Below are positions 25,700 through 36,020 of a DNA stretch of 64,000 nt, one piece after another. How positions within the stretch are numbered: the stretch's first letter is position 1; each line of letters starts with the position of its first letter. The position numbers and the translations under genes were made by a program. The DNA comes from Phaeodactylum tricornutum CCAP 1055/1 (taxonomy: Eukaryota > Bacillariophyta > Bacillariophyceae > Surirellales > Neidiaceae). The DNA lies in the NCBI RefSeq assembly GCF_000150955.2, contig NC_011683.1, forward strand, positions 620,001-684,000, in the 5' to 3' direction. The notes under the pieces were generated by a model. The model was given only the letters and a program-made list of their open reading frames with translations, made no database searches and was not told where the DNA came from.

Positions 25700-27854
25700 C
25701 TATAGCTTTTGGCTTTTGCCCAACTCGTCTAGACATTCCCACTGTTTAAATACGCTCACCATTGCATTCGCTGCGCTGGCCCCGCTGATCGCCACTGCGG
25801 GCAAACCGATACCGGGGAAAATCCCGTCGCCAGCCAAAAGCAAATTCCCGATCGATGTACTACCGTCCGCAAGGTAGTCTTCAGTGGCACTACCATATGT
25901 TCCTCTAGGTCGGTTCAAGAAACGCTCGTGCGTGATAGGAGATCCAATCTCACTAATCACGACACGATTGCGCGCATCAGGAATAATACTCTCCACAGCG
26001 CGCCATAGCACTTCAGCTCGGTCTTCCTTAAGGCACATATACCCGTCACTTCTTCGATCTAGTCCCTCCCAAATTTCGTAAGGTTCGTTGCCGGCGCTGT
26101 AAGCGTGTACCACAATGGTTCCGTCGGGAGCTAGACTATTGTCAATCTTGCAGGGATTCGAGACGGCAATCATGTTAAGTATTCCGCAGGGTCCGTCCAA
26201 GACTCCATTTACGGAGGACCCATCCCCTCCTAACGATCGGTCCATCACAGTGTAGTGAGCTTCCAAGTTGTCCAAGTTCAGGCCACTAGATTCCAGCGCC
26301 AAATGCAGATGCAAAAAGGAGCCGGTCTTTTCTGCCGTATCGCAGGCACCCAAGAGAGTCTCGTCCGCTTCTCCGGATCGAGTTGGACGCTGTTGGTGAA
26401 TCGATGATCCTTCGTCCGTGGTCGTCCAAGAAGATCTTGGACGCGGATTGATAATAGGAAGATCGTTGTTGAGCTTTTGCAAGGCTTTCTCGTTTTTAAC
26501 TAAGCTCTTCAGGGACCAAACTGGTGCATTGCATATCACCCCTTCCCGAGCAAGTATCCGTCTTCCGTTGCGTAGCGTCAGCCCCGTAGCGATGGTACCG
26601 TCCTCACTAAAGTCAATTTTTTCCACAGGTTGCCGCAAGTGTACCTGAGAACCGTTCGAACCTTGCTGTACTCCCCTGACAAGGGCCTCAGCGATTGCTC
26701 CCATACCGCCCTTGGGATAGTCCAACGCTGCACCGGGGCGGTGCATGTCACTGAGTGTAAACGCCATGGCGGCGGCTGCGGTTCGACTAGCGGGTAGCCC
26801 GGATAAGGAAAAGGCGAGAGCATCCAGCCACGATCGCAGCCACGGATCCGTTACAGTGAAATTGGGCCCGTCAATAAATGACGCAAACGTTCCCGTTGCC
26901 TTTGATCCCTGGGAAAGCAAGGTAACCAGTGTCGAAAAATACCGGATGAGTGGTACCAGGGCACTTGGACCGGGACGCATAGCCATGGCAGGTATTTTGG
27001 CGCCAGCCAAAAGATCCTTGGTTGCTTCTCGTAGCGCTTCGAACTCCTCCAAGGCTTTGGGTCCCCCAAACCGTGTGAGTGGACCGCGCTGAAACTCATC
27101 CCGTCCCAGTATGACTTTCCACCGCAATTCATTGTCCTTTCCTGGATTCTCGATCATACCCCTGAGGACATACGTTCAATTTAGTCAGAATCATAAAGCT
27201 ACTTATCCGTGCGGCACAACCGGGTAATGGGTAATTTTGAAAAGCATTGTTTACCTACCATCCATCGTACGTTATCCATTCAACCTTTTGACCCACAGCG
27301 TCCAAGACTTGCTGTAAGGCATTAAAGGGTGGACTTGAGCATCCCAACAGAATGGTCGGGCCGGAATCAAAGGTGAAATTTACACCGTCGGCGGCGCGCC
27401 GATCAAAGGCGTGTGCACAGCCTCCGGCCAAGTAATGTGCCTCGTAGATACCCACCTTCTTACCGTAGAGCGTATTAAGAATAGCGCCCGCGCACAGTCC
27501 ACCCAGACCTGCGCCGATAATTGCCACGTCCACCAGATCGTCTGCTGGGGACGCGCAGTCACGTTTGTCACCGCTAACTAGACTCGATACTGATGTGGTT
27601 AGCTTGCGACCACGCGACGCTCGAAAAGCTGCAATTCGAGAAGGTGAGGGTGCAAATGCCGTCGTGGTGGTATTCCACTCCCACACGTAAAAGACAAGCC
27701 AAATCAACGTGTGCCTTGCCCGCGATCGCAGCAGAGTATTTGCTGGTCTGACAGAGTTTTGTTTGCTAGTAGAGCACACGCAATGTGTTTTGGTATCGAG
27801 GGAACGGCTCGAAGTGCGACTACCATCTCGGCTTTTTTTGCTCTCCACAAGCAT
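25700..27854 (-). CDS. Carotenoid isomerase (CRTISO)-like FAD oxidoreductase, plastid-targeted
   Basis: Two exons: 27854-27259 and 27161-25700 (intron 27258-27162, GTAGGT...CTCAG, phase 2), 685 aa. The junction gives EWITYDGWGMIENPGKDNE. Residues about 45-65 are hydrophobic (LIWLVFYVWEWN) and lead to TTTTAFAPSPSR, a diatom signal-peptide/transit-peptide junction. VDVAIIGAGLGGLCAGAILN is the FAD dinucleotide-binding motif. The C-terminus LLLAGDGIFPGIGLPAVAIS then GASAAN matches the CRTISO/phytoene desaturase family. Such enzymes isomerise or desaturate carotenoids; a related retinol saturase role is possible. The 44 residues before the hydrophobic core are unusually long for a signal peptide, so the true start may be later or a signal anchor is used. 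Tail-to-tail with the LRR kinase (99 bp). Confidence 0.8.
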
Positions 27855-28617
27855 TGTCTGGGAAAATCAAGTTAATCACAGCTTACTGTAACCAAATAAT
27901 CTGCGGTGGGCTTTACTGTGAACACGATGTCAGTCTTCCAATACGTTTGCTGGTCTAATTTGCCTCCGCCACCCCAACAGAGATACCGATTAACAGATAG
28001 GTAGGACCTCGGCGGATAGTTTGCAATAGCATTTCTCGTCACGTTTGCTGTGTAGATAAGGGGTAGGGTTAACTCGGATCTTAACAGGAAAAATGACAAG
28101 CTAGGTATGTCTGTACCACGATCTTACATCTACGCTTCTTTCGGCTGGGAATGGGCTCAATTAATACAGAATGTGATGTTTACTGTAAAATACTTGAATT
28201 GTTTAGGTTTCATATCTCTTCATAATTATCATTGCTAAGGAAGTGATGTGGCCCCACGTTCGGTATTTAGAAAATCTTGATAATGGCCGGATTTGTGATT
28301 TTGCGGTCTCATCGAGGCCGGATTACTGATTTTCCTCAAAACAATACGTAGACGGGCAGGCCGACTCATACCAGCTAGTTTTGGAACATAAATGCAAAGT
28401 TGATACGATTATCTTATGCTGTTTCTATCCACTGTCACAGTCATCACATTCGATTATGACTTGATGCTCCGAATTACATTTCTCGGGATGCGAACCTCAA
28501 TTTTGTAGTGTAACTTGAACGGATCTTGGACTCACTGTCAACTGTTAGAGACTTCATAGAATCGATCGGGCAATTTCCACAACCTGAAGCCGGAAAAATC
28601 AGAAAGCAACAAGAATC
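27855..28617. other. Divergent intergenic region
   Basis: Between the CRTISO-like gene (minus) and the 260-aa gene (plus). AT-rich; several in-frame stops in all frames. I see no RNA gene or repeat. Confidence 0.5.
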
Positions 28618-29400
28618 ATGGTTCCAGGCCAAATCAAAGCTGAAAGCAATCCATTTTGCGGTGTGAAAGGCTTTCCAACGGAGTCACAGATGGCGGCAAG
28701 CGTGAAAGCTCTCCCAAAGGAGGTCAGGGGTAAATGTATCGGTGACGGTACGGATCTAATGCCTGCAGTTGGTCCTGGCCAAGTTATCAAGTGCAGCATA
28801 GAACACGGAAAATGGCGGTTCCTTTCTTTCACTGATACTTATTCCGTTTGCGATTCAAAAGGAGATCCTCTTGCTGGCGGTGTCTATATTAAGGAAGTTT
28901 CCAACAAGTTGCTGGGCATGGATCGCATCGTCATGCATGATTGCAAAGATAAACCTATTTGCTTAGCCGTACGAGATAAGATTGCTCTGACCAACCGGTA
29001 TAATATTTACGGGACCGGGCCGCTTCTCCCTGATGACAAGGCCGAAATGAAAGAAAAGGACGTTGACTTCTATCCTTGGTTTCGTGTCCGCGACATTGAT
29101 GATAGCCACCTTGATCATCGCTCCATACTCGTCTGGAATGGTAACAATTTTCAGCCTATGCTAAAAATTGTTGCTGCTAGGCGACTTCCAGGAAGCCTAA
29201 ACGATGATTTAGTTCCACCCCGCAAAGGTGACAACCTGGTGTGTGACTTAAACGACCCCACGATCGTGCATGCCCTGTTGTCGAAAACTTCAGAAAAAAA
29301 CATTGCCGGGTGGAAATTGTGCATCGCCCCTGGCACGGACCCCATGGCAATGATCATGCTGGCTGCCATCATGGATAAAATGGTAGGATGGCTTGGCTAG
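28618..29400 (+). CDS. Uncharacterised 260-aa protein, possibly LURP-one/tubby-like fold
   Basis: Single exon from an ATG in a clean context. No signal peptide or membrane helix. Two parts can be seen. Residues about 50-140 have alternating beta-strand/turn units (SFTDTYSVCDSKGDPLAGGV, RIVMHDCKDKPICLAVRDK) in the style of the LURP-one-related (tubby C-terminal-like) domain, in which 'D-xx-G-x' turns alternate with strands. After this comes YNIYGTGPLLPDDKAEMKEK, DVDFYPWFRVRDID and a C-terminal segment, LCIAPGTDPMAMIMLAAIMD, an amphipathic helix typical of that family's end. The assignment is a weak structural guess. Confidence 0.55.
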   Translation: MVPGQIKAESNPFCGVKGFPTESQMAASVKALPKEVRGKCIGDGTDLMPAVGPGQVIKCSIEHGKWRFLSFTDTYSVCDSKGDPLAGGVYIKEVSNKLLGMDRIVMHDCKDKPICLAVRDKIALTNRYNIYGTGPLLPDDKAEMKEKDVDFYPWFRVRDIDDSHLDHRSILVWNGNNFQPMLKIVAARRLPGSLNDDLVPPRKGDNLVCDLNDPTIVHALLSKTSEKNIAGWKLCIAPGTDPMAMIMLAAIMDKMVGWLG

Positions 29401-30409
29401 TTTCTTGGGTGCAACGTAAAGTGATGAGAATACCGTAGAGAATGAGTGTCGCCGAGCGTTTGGACTACTTATCATTCGGATTAAGAACTCCCTATAGGTG
29501 ATTGATAGTCTTTCACATTGCCCATATTTCATTCAGGTAGTCGAATTTTTTTGCTGCTTTCAAGCAAGCTGTCGCCAACATGTCCATACGTGTAGAGCAT
29601 CTCGGTCAAGCAGGAAAGTGCCCGCTTCCTTTGGGTAATTCTCACAAGCCGTCCTTAAGCGGTCCATCTTGAGATGCTTCGAGTGCCGAGTATATGGTGC
29701 AGAGAATCCTGTACAATTTTTTCTGAAAATACCTCACGGCAATCTGGAGGCGCTCGCACTCTGCTGCTTTGACTGTGAAGCCGTTCGCATTTATTGCTTC
29801 TGAGTACACTCAGCGCGGAAGTGGATAGACGTCTGCAGAATCAGCACCTACTCGCATATTCCAATGCATTCGTTAGTTTGGTGTGCCGATACGACACGCA
29901 TGGAAGCCATCATCACCTTCTGACAAAAATCGAAGAAAAATGCCTGCCGGAGGAGGGGTCGTGCGTAGCGTTGTTTGGGATTGACACCGACTGACACTGA
30001 AAGCCAAGAGAATCTTTTTGGGAAGAGATAGTAGTTTGGCATGCTGACGAAAACGCAACTAAGTGAGGTGAACATTGGAAAACTCTGCCAAAGTACGAAC
30101 TTGATAACGGTCGTAGAAAAGGAACAGAGGATATACTTAAAAAAAGTTCTGTTGGGCTTCATTCTATATAAATAAAATAGGCCAGTTCACTTGAATTTGT
30201 TTTCAATGAATTTGTTTTCTTAATAATCGGTAAGGCTGACTTCCATGTTGTTGGACATTATTATGGACAGATGGCTTTCGATGGACCTGTCGGCGCGTGC
30301 CTATGGTATCAATTTTTCGCTCGATTCACTTCCCTCCGAACCCACAAGGTGAAAAGGTCCGCGGTCTCGTTGCCCGTACTTCATACAACCACAGCTCGCA
30401 CCGACGACA
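29401..30409. other. Intergenic, no supported gene
   Basis: Short frames only (longest about 100 aa on the minus strand, 29848-30162, without family features). It separates the 260-aa gene from the PLAC8 gene on the same strand. Confidence 0.5.
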
Positions 30410-31523
30410 ATGGCGTCAAAACCAGGTTCAATCGCCACTCACTACTCCCTATGTTCAGCCTCGACGACTGGATCCGACGTCGCCATGGCGAATCCTTATT
30501 GCACAGGTAATTATTTGCGGTTCCTGGCTGATGACATACGAATTTTCCGAGGGAATCCGAGACCTCGACTTGATGGCAGAATTGCCTACTTTGGTTCATC
30601 TGACATGGTGCATTGTGCCGCTGACCATTGACTTTTCTATCTTATTGTGACAGATTGTGTGCGGCAGGACTCTTGTGGTGGTAGAAGTGTCACTGGAGTA
30701 AGTTTGTAGACATCCCTACGATTTCTCCGTTATCTATCGCTCTCTTTTCGAACTTCAGCTAAACACGTCCCCCGATGCACTGTTTTTTAAGCCACACGCA
30801 GGTGGATCAGAAGAAAGTTGGACTCCCTTACTTCGTCCCGAGGAAAGCACCAACACCCAGCCGGCTGCACATAAACACAACCCTACCGGAGAATGGAAGA
30901 CCGGTCTTCTTTCCTGTTTTCGATACGGTTTCTTGCATTCTTCCTTCTGGACTGCGTGTTGTTGTCCCAAACTCTTACTGTCACAAATCCTGGCACGAAT
31001 GGATCTGCCGTGGCATAGCTTGCACCAGCCTCCATGCCAGTCGAAGCTCGGATCGGAGATGCACGGTGCTCGGTCCAAACAACGAATGCTGATATTTTTT
31101 GCCTGTTTGTTTGTACTGGAAATGATTTTGACGACCCGTTCTACCTTTGTGCGCACTGATCCATCGTCTCCCGGACAACAGCAATCTTCCTTGCTGCCGG
31201 AATCGAATGGATCTTTTCTCGCTATATTGAGCGGCTGCTTTGTATGGAACGAGGTGCTCTGTATCGTTCTCACATTACCGCTGACGATATTAACGTTCTG
31301 GATTGTCGTAAAGCTACGACGGACGATCCGGCAAAGGCACGAAATTGAGACCGGTTGCTGTGGTAGTGCCGAAGACGCTTGCTGCATCTGCTTTTGTTCA
31401 ACCTGTGCTATTGCCCAAATGGCTAGACAGACTGCCGATTACGAGATGGTGTCTCCAAATTGTTGCACTACCACGGGCTTGGCCGGGGCGGAACGCATCA
31501 GTTTCTGCGAATTGCTACTCTAG
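30410..31523 (+). CDS. PLAC8-family cysteine-rich membrane protein
   Basis: Three exons: 30410-30506, 30654-30697 and 30759-31523 (introns 147 and 61 bp, all GT-AG; phases 1 and 0), 301 aa. The PLAC8 domain starts at GEWKTGLLSCFRYGFLHSSF then WTACCCPKLLLSQILARMDL. It ends with CCGSAEDACCICFCSTCAIA then QMARQTADYE, the hallmark cysteine block. Between them are two membrane segments (MLIFFACLFVLEMIL; LCIVLTLPLTILTFWIVV). PLAC8 proteins sit in the plasma or internal membranes; plant and fungal members affect cell size and divalent metal tolerance. The N-terminal 90 residues are polar and not conserved. The middle exon is only 44 nt. Confidence 0.82.
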
Positions 31524-31760
31524 GACAATCGGCTTTTTTGGAAATTCTTTAACTTAAGTTATCAGCACACATGTTCTGACTAGATTAATGTAGTATCCTG
31601 AAATGGTTATAAGTATAATTACCGATCGGTGGCTGAGTCTCCTTTTTGCAAAGGCGACCTTTACTCGTCTGAGGCAGAGTAATTGGCAGGCTCTCGACTT
31701 CCCAAATTAGAAATAGGCACACAAAATGAAGTTCAACTACTATGGGCTGAAAGCCGATAT

Positions 31761-32348
31761 TTATGGGGTTTTGGAGGCTCGGTTGGGTACCTTTCTGTCT
31801 CTGTTCTTTTTGGACATTTTGTTTCTAATGTCTCTGTCTTTCATTTGCTTTCGGATGATTTTCGTCTGCACCGGCATCCGAGTCGGACTTGGCGAAGGAG
31901 CAGCGGATGGAGATGTTGACGGCACGTTCGTGGGTACTGAAGTCGGGATTGCAGAAGGAGCAACGGCTGGCGAAGCGCTTGGCACGCTCGACGACACCGA
32001 CGACGTAAGCATCGATAGATCAGCCGGCATGGCTGTAGCTGTAGTGGGCTGGACTTGCGTTGTCGCGATCGAAGTTGGGGCACTGGTGGGTGCCGTTTTT
32101 TCTCTGTTGTTGGTCGTCATTCTCTTTCGTATGTCCTTCTTTTTCATCTGCCTTTCACGTCCACGCAAGGCGCGCTTGCTGCCTTTAGCATGAATAGTGG
32201 CGGCGAACGAAGATCCCAAAACGGGGTCGGACCGACCTTCGTTTGTAAAGGAAACAGTCTGATGCGACTCCTGTAGCTGGATACTCACCACTGGCATCCT
32301 TCCGACCATCTCCAGTATTGCTAGCGCGAGGATTGCGTAAGTTTTCAT
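31761..32348 (-). CDS. Secreted PT/PS-rich protein with two Lys/Arg blocks (silaffin-like features)
   Basis: 195 aa with a signal peptide (MKTYAILALAILEMVGRMPV). Two related basic blocks lie about 100 residues apart: RQMKKKDIRKRMTTNNRE at 66-83 and RKQMKDRDIRNKMSKKNRD at 166-184. They share the order QMK-x-[KR]-DIR-x-[KR]-M-x3-NR. Between them is a Pro/Ser/Thr/Ala-rich stretch of PSA, PTS and SPS units. A secreted, highly basic, hydroxyl-rich protein fits cell-wall or silica-associated diatom proteins (silaffin-like, in which lysine clusters carry polyamines), but no known family signature was recognised. The opposite-strand frame over this region is an artefact of the repeats. Confidence 0.6.
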   Translation of the reverse strand: MKTYAILALAILEMVGRMPVVSIQLQESHQTVSFTNEGRSDPVLGSSFAATIHAKGSKRALRGRERQMKKKDIRKRMTTNNREKTAPTSAPTSIATTQVQPTTATAMPADLSMLTSSVSSSVPSASPAVAPSAIPTSVPTNVPSTSPSAAPSPSPTRMPVQTKIIRKQMKDRDIRNKMSKKNRDRKVPNRASKTP

Positions 32349-32951
32349 CTTGCGTTTTGTTCACCGTTGTTGTCGACCGCGCACCACAGATTGTGACAAT
32401 GGATAGTGAGTGGCCGGGTATTGTGAACCTTTTTTCGGCCGTTACACTGTTCCCAGATTCGCATGGACTGTGAAAAAACGGCTGCTCCCAAAGACGTCTA
32501 TGCCCGATTCGAGCTCGAGGACTTATGAGCATGGATGAAGTGATAGAGGAAGAATATTATAGCAAAATTCGGAAGCATGTCTAAATAGGTTTCTATCATT
32601 CCCTTTTCGTTAATTGCCTGTTTTGGCGATACATTGCACCGTCACATTATTTGAACGTTTGCGCCATAGTATCCGAGAGTCAAAAATCGAGAACTCGCCA
32701 GACGCTAGCGAGAAGGGTATGGGAGCGGGACTGGGACAGAAGGACAGGCGGTCCGGGACAGCCGGAATACCCATCTGCGGCGACCTACCGTTCTCGTTCG
32801 ACCGAGCGAGCGACCCATACAGCAAACGACTCCGCAAGACTTGCCTGTTTGTGGGTGTACCCCTCTCGAGGTGATCTCCAAAGTAACGCTACGGTTTTTC
32901 CCCGAATCATCCACCGATTTGGCAGTCTCCAGCTGTCTCCCCCTTGGTATC
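32349..32951. other. Divergent intergenic region
   Basis: Between the secreted PT-rich gene (minus) and the STRAP-like gene (plus). Overlapping short frames on both strands show no family features. Confidence 0.5.
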
Positions 32952-34017
32952 ATGGCGAACGATAGCAAAAACACTCGCAAGATCCCCATCGTATGTCCCG
33001 GGCATACTCGACCGCTTGCGGAACTCCAGTTTTGTTACATTGCTCCGGAACAACGAACGTTTCTGGTTTCGGCCTGTCACGGTAGGTACATTCGTGTGTC
33101 TGTTTGTACGAAGGAGAAACGAGAAAGCGAGAGTACCGTTAGTGCTTTACAAAGCAAACTGACTTTTGCCCGCGTCTGTCAACCACGTTACAGATCGGCT
33201 GCCCATGTTGCGAGACGGCACGAGCGGGGACTGGATCGGGACGTTTGTGGGTCACAAAGGTGCCGTTTGGAGTTGCCGGATGGATCCGTCGGGTAGTTTG
33301 GCTGCGACGGCAAGCGGCGACTTTAGCGTGCACGTGTGGGACGCTATTACGGGAAAGGATCTGTTTCAACTGCCACACAAGCACATTGTCAAGACGTGCG
33401 ACTTTTCGCCCAACTCGAAATATTTGGCAACCGGGGGACACGAAGGCATTCTACGAATTTACGATTTGACACAACCGGAGCAAGCTCCGATTACCATCCC
33501 GCAAGACCCGTCTAAAAAGATTACGATTACCAAGTGCAACTGGTTGTCGGAGGACTTGCTCATCGTGGGCTGCGGGGATGGGAAAATTCGGTTCTGGCAG
33601 CCTCTGGCGCAGGGCGGTCCGGCAACGGTTCCCGTACACACCATGTCCACCGAAGGCACCAGCGAAATCCGAGACATGGAGGTCTCACGGACTACAGCCG
33701 GTCAAGACGTTTTAACGGTAGCCGCTGGGGAGCGCGTTTATTTCTTTGACCTGCAAACACGGACTTGCCTCAAGTCCTACAAAATGCCCATTCACTTTCG
33801 GGAGGAAGGCGGAGCTTCGTTACATCCGTCCGGGAACAAGTTCGTGGCCGGTGGAAGCGATTTGTGGGTTCGTGTCTTTGATTATCAAACTGGAGAAGAA
33901 CTCGAACTCAACAAGGGACACCACGGTCCCATTCGCTGTATCCGTTACAGCCCGACCGGCGAGAGCTACGCCACTGGCTCTGAAGACGGTACAATCCGTC
34001 TCTGGAAGACAGATTAA
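32952..34017 (+). CDS. STRAP: STRAP/unrip-like WD40 protein
   Basis: Two exons: 32952-33081 and 33194-34017 (intron 33082-33193, GTAGGT...TTACAG, phase 1), 317 aa. It starts with IPIVCPGHTRPLAELQF, the typical first blade of STRAP, and contains about seven WD40 repeats, for example GHKGAVWSCRMDPSGSLAAT, IVKTCDFSPNSKYLATGGHE and IRCIRYSPTGESYATGSEDG, ending with TIRLWKTD. Animal STRAP (unrip) binds the SMN complex and regulates TGF-beta receptor signalling and translation. In a unicellular alga a role in snRNP assembly or as a general scaffold is more likely. The length fits the family (about 330-350). Cytosolic; no targeting sequence. Confidence 0.88.
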
Positions 34018-34119
34018 CAGTAAGCCCAAGCCGCTCTAAAACAAGCTGTTTGACTGGGAGGTCAACCATTTTTTTCAATTTGCACTATAAAACACTTTGA
34101 CAAACTAGCGATTAAACGT

Positions 34120-35187
34120 TTAACCCTTGTACGGTTGCAAGTAGCAACTGGCGAGCCCGAAGATCAAGTTTTGCATGGCGAATGCCACCGTACCCGTCCA
34201 TCGTTGTCCGCGTGCCCAGGCGGGGATCAAACTGTACACGAGAATGGCACCGGAGATCCAAATAGAAATTCCGAGAGCAAAGGCGACTTTGCGATGACCA
34301 CCACCGCCACCACCACTGTTAAAGGCAATGCCCATACCACCCCGATCGGTTTGTTCACGAGGCATCCCCCGAAAGGTTAATTGAGCGACGCAAATGAGCC
34401 AGGTAAAGCGCCCCAAGTATCCCTGTGCGGGTGGTACGGCGGCACCAAGCCCGGTGATGATTCCCCAGAGTCGTACTTGTTCCTTGACGTACTTTTGGTC
34501 GGGCTTGACCACCAACCCTTGGGTCCATTTCGGGGCGTTCCATTCCTTGGCCGCCTTGGGCTTTTCATCCTCGTCGTCGTCGGCACTGCGAAAGAGAAAT
34601 TGTGGGTAAGAGGCGTGAGCACGACTTTAGAACACGATCGCGTGCGTGGGGGGACCCAATGAACAAACCGACCGCACTATTCCAATGTCGTACCTGAGTT
34701 CGGCTTGGGATTGCGCTCGCGCGTCCTTGGTAACTTCCGCCAAGCCCGCCAAGCGTTCATTCAATCGAATCTGCAGTATTTTGTCCTTGGCGACTTCGAT
34801 TTGCACTTTTTTCTTCACGTCGCCAGCGGCCTTGGCGATGAGCGAGTCGGTGGCGGCGACGATTTCTTCGTACGTGGCGTCTTCGGCAATACCGAGTTCC
34901 CGATGGAGAGTGGCACGCTCGAGTTTGAGACGACGAGCGGCGCGGGCTTTTTCGCGGCGGACGTTCCAAGGCAGCTTGAGGAAGGGATTGGGAATGGCGA
35001 CCGCCGCCGCCGACAATGGCCAAGACGTCGACGATCGGCTCGTTTGGCCGACCGGGATTCGACTCGCAATAGAGAAATATTGTTGTGTGCTCGTAGGTCG
35101 CCTAGTAGGTGCTAATCGGGACGTTGGTGTGAAGGAGAGCAATTGTCCGACGCAGGATGCCGTCACGAACAGTCGCAATAGAAACAT
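34120..35187 (-). CDS. CPP1-like (DUF3353) J-like membrane protein, plastid-targeted
   Basis: Two exons: 35187-34694 and 34585-34120 (intron 34693-34586, GTACGA...TTCGCAG, phase 2), 319 aa. The ATG at 35187 gives a signal peptide (MFLLRLFVTASCVGQLLSF) ending in LLSFTP, a diatom plastid import junction. The frame is also open to 35277. LGIAEDATYEEIVAATDSLI then AAGDVKKKVQIEVAKDKILQ is the J-like domain of CPP1/CDF1 proteins, which lack the HPD of true DnaJ. After an acidic exon start (SADDDEDEKPK) come several membrane helices (IITGLGAAVPP; FALGISIWISGAILVYSLI; FAMQNLIFGLASCYL). In plants CPP1 stabilises protochlorophyllide oxidoreductase. Tail-to-tail with STRAP (102 bp). Confidence 0.82.
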
Positions 35188-36020
35188 GACGGTGACGGTT
35201 TGTGGCGGGATGTTCCGTTTCGTGTATTCGTTCCACCGCAAAAGCAACAACAACGACAATTCGACCAAGCCAATCAAAAGATAGGTATGTTGTACCTAGA
35301 ACAAGCACACCCGTGGAGGAATGTGTGTGGGTGCTGTATCGCGAAACAACGACGAGGAGGCGGAGGAAGCTTGGCCGAGACGATTTGGATCAGAGGGAAA
35401 AAGTTCAAGTGGATGGCCTTGGCTACCGAGCGGTTGTTGTCTCTGTTGGAGTCTCGACGCCATGTGATGATGCCGACCAAGCCGTGAGTACGTATTTACA
35501 GTTAGGTATCCAGACCAGGCGCCTGTAGTTTGCGAACGGCAGTTCCACATGGAAGACCATTGTTGGGGAACGTCAAAGTGGGATAGACGGTTAGACACCG
35601 CATTTCACTCTCACCGATAATACCGTAACCCTAATTTAATAAACTGCGGAAGAAAGGGTTGGTTCTACCAACTACTACTTTCGGGAATTCTGTAAAGTAT
35701 TATGTAACATAAGTAACAGTCAAAATCAACCCTACTCGACAATGACTCCGCGGAAGGCTCGACAGGGCGTGGACGGGAGCCGTTTTCCGTGCCCTTGAAT
35801 TGCAGTCGCATCACACCATGGTGGATAGAGACACCCCAACCGAATACACTCTTCTTACCCATCTAAACACAAGTCTCCACCAACGTACCATCGTTGTGGA
35901 AACAAGGAAAGTCGTACTGTAGAGACCAGCGCCGCGCCGTACCGCACCGCACCAACAGTACACTACTCTTGAGAACACAAGCGACGGCCTACACAACAAA
36001 AGAACAAACCGACCTATATA
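35188..36020. other. Divergent intergenic region
   Basis: Between the CPP1-like gene (minus) and the SCY1-like gene (plus). No coding signal with family features. Short opposite-strand frames continuing from both genes are shadows. Confidence 0.5.

Noticed and set aside
31726-32193. 155-aa plus-strand frame with apparent membrane segments
   Set aside because: It is antisense to the PT/PS-rich secreted protein; Pro/Ser/Thr codons read backwards give Gly/Val/Ala runs that imitate membrane helices.
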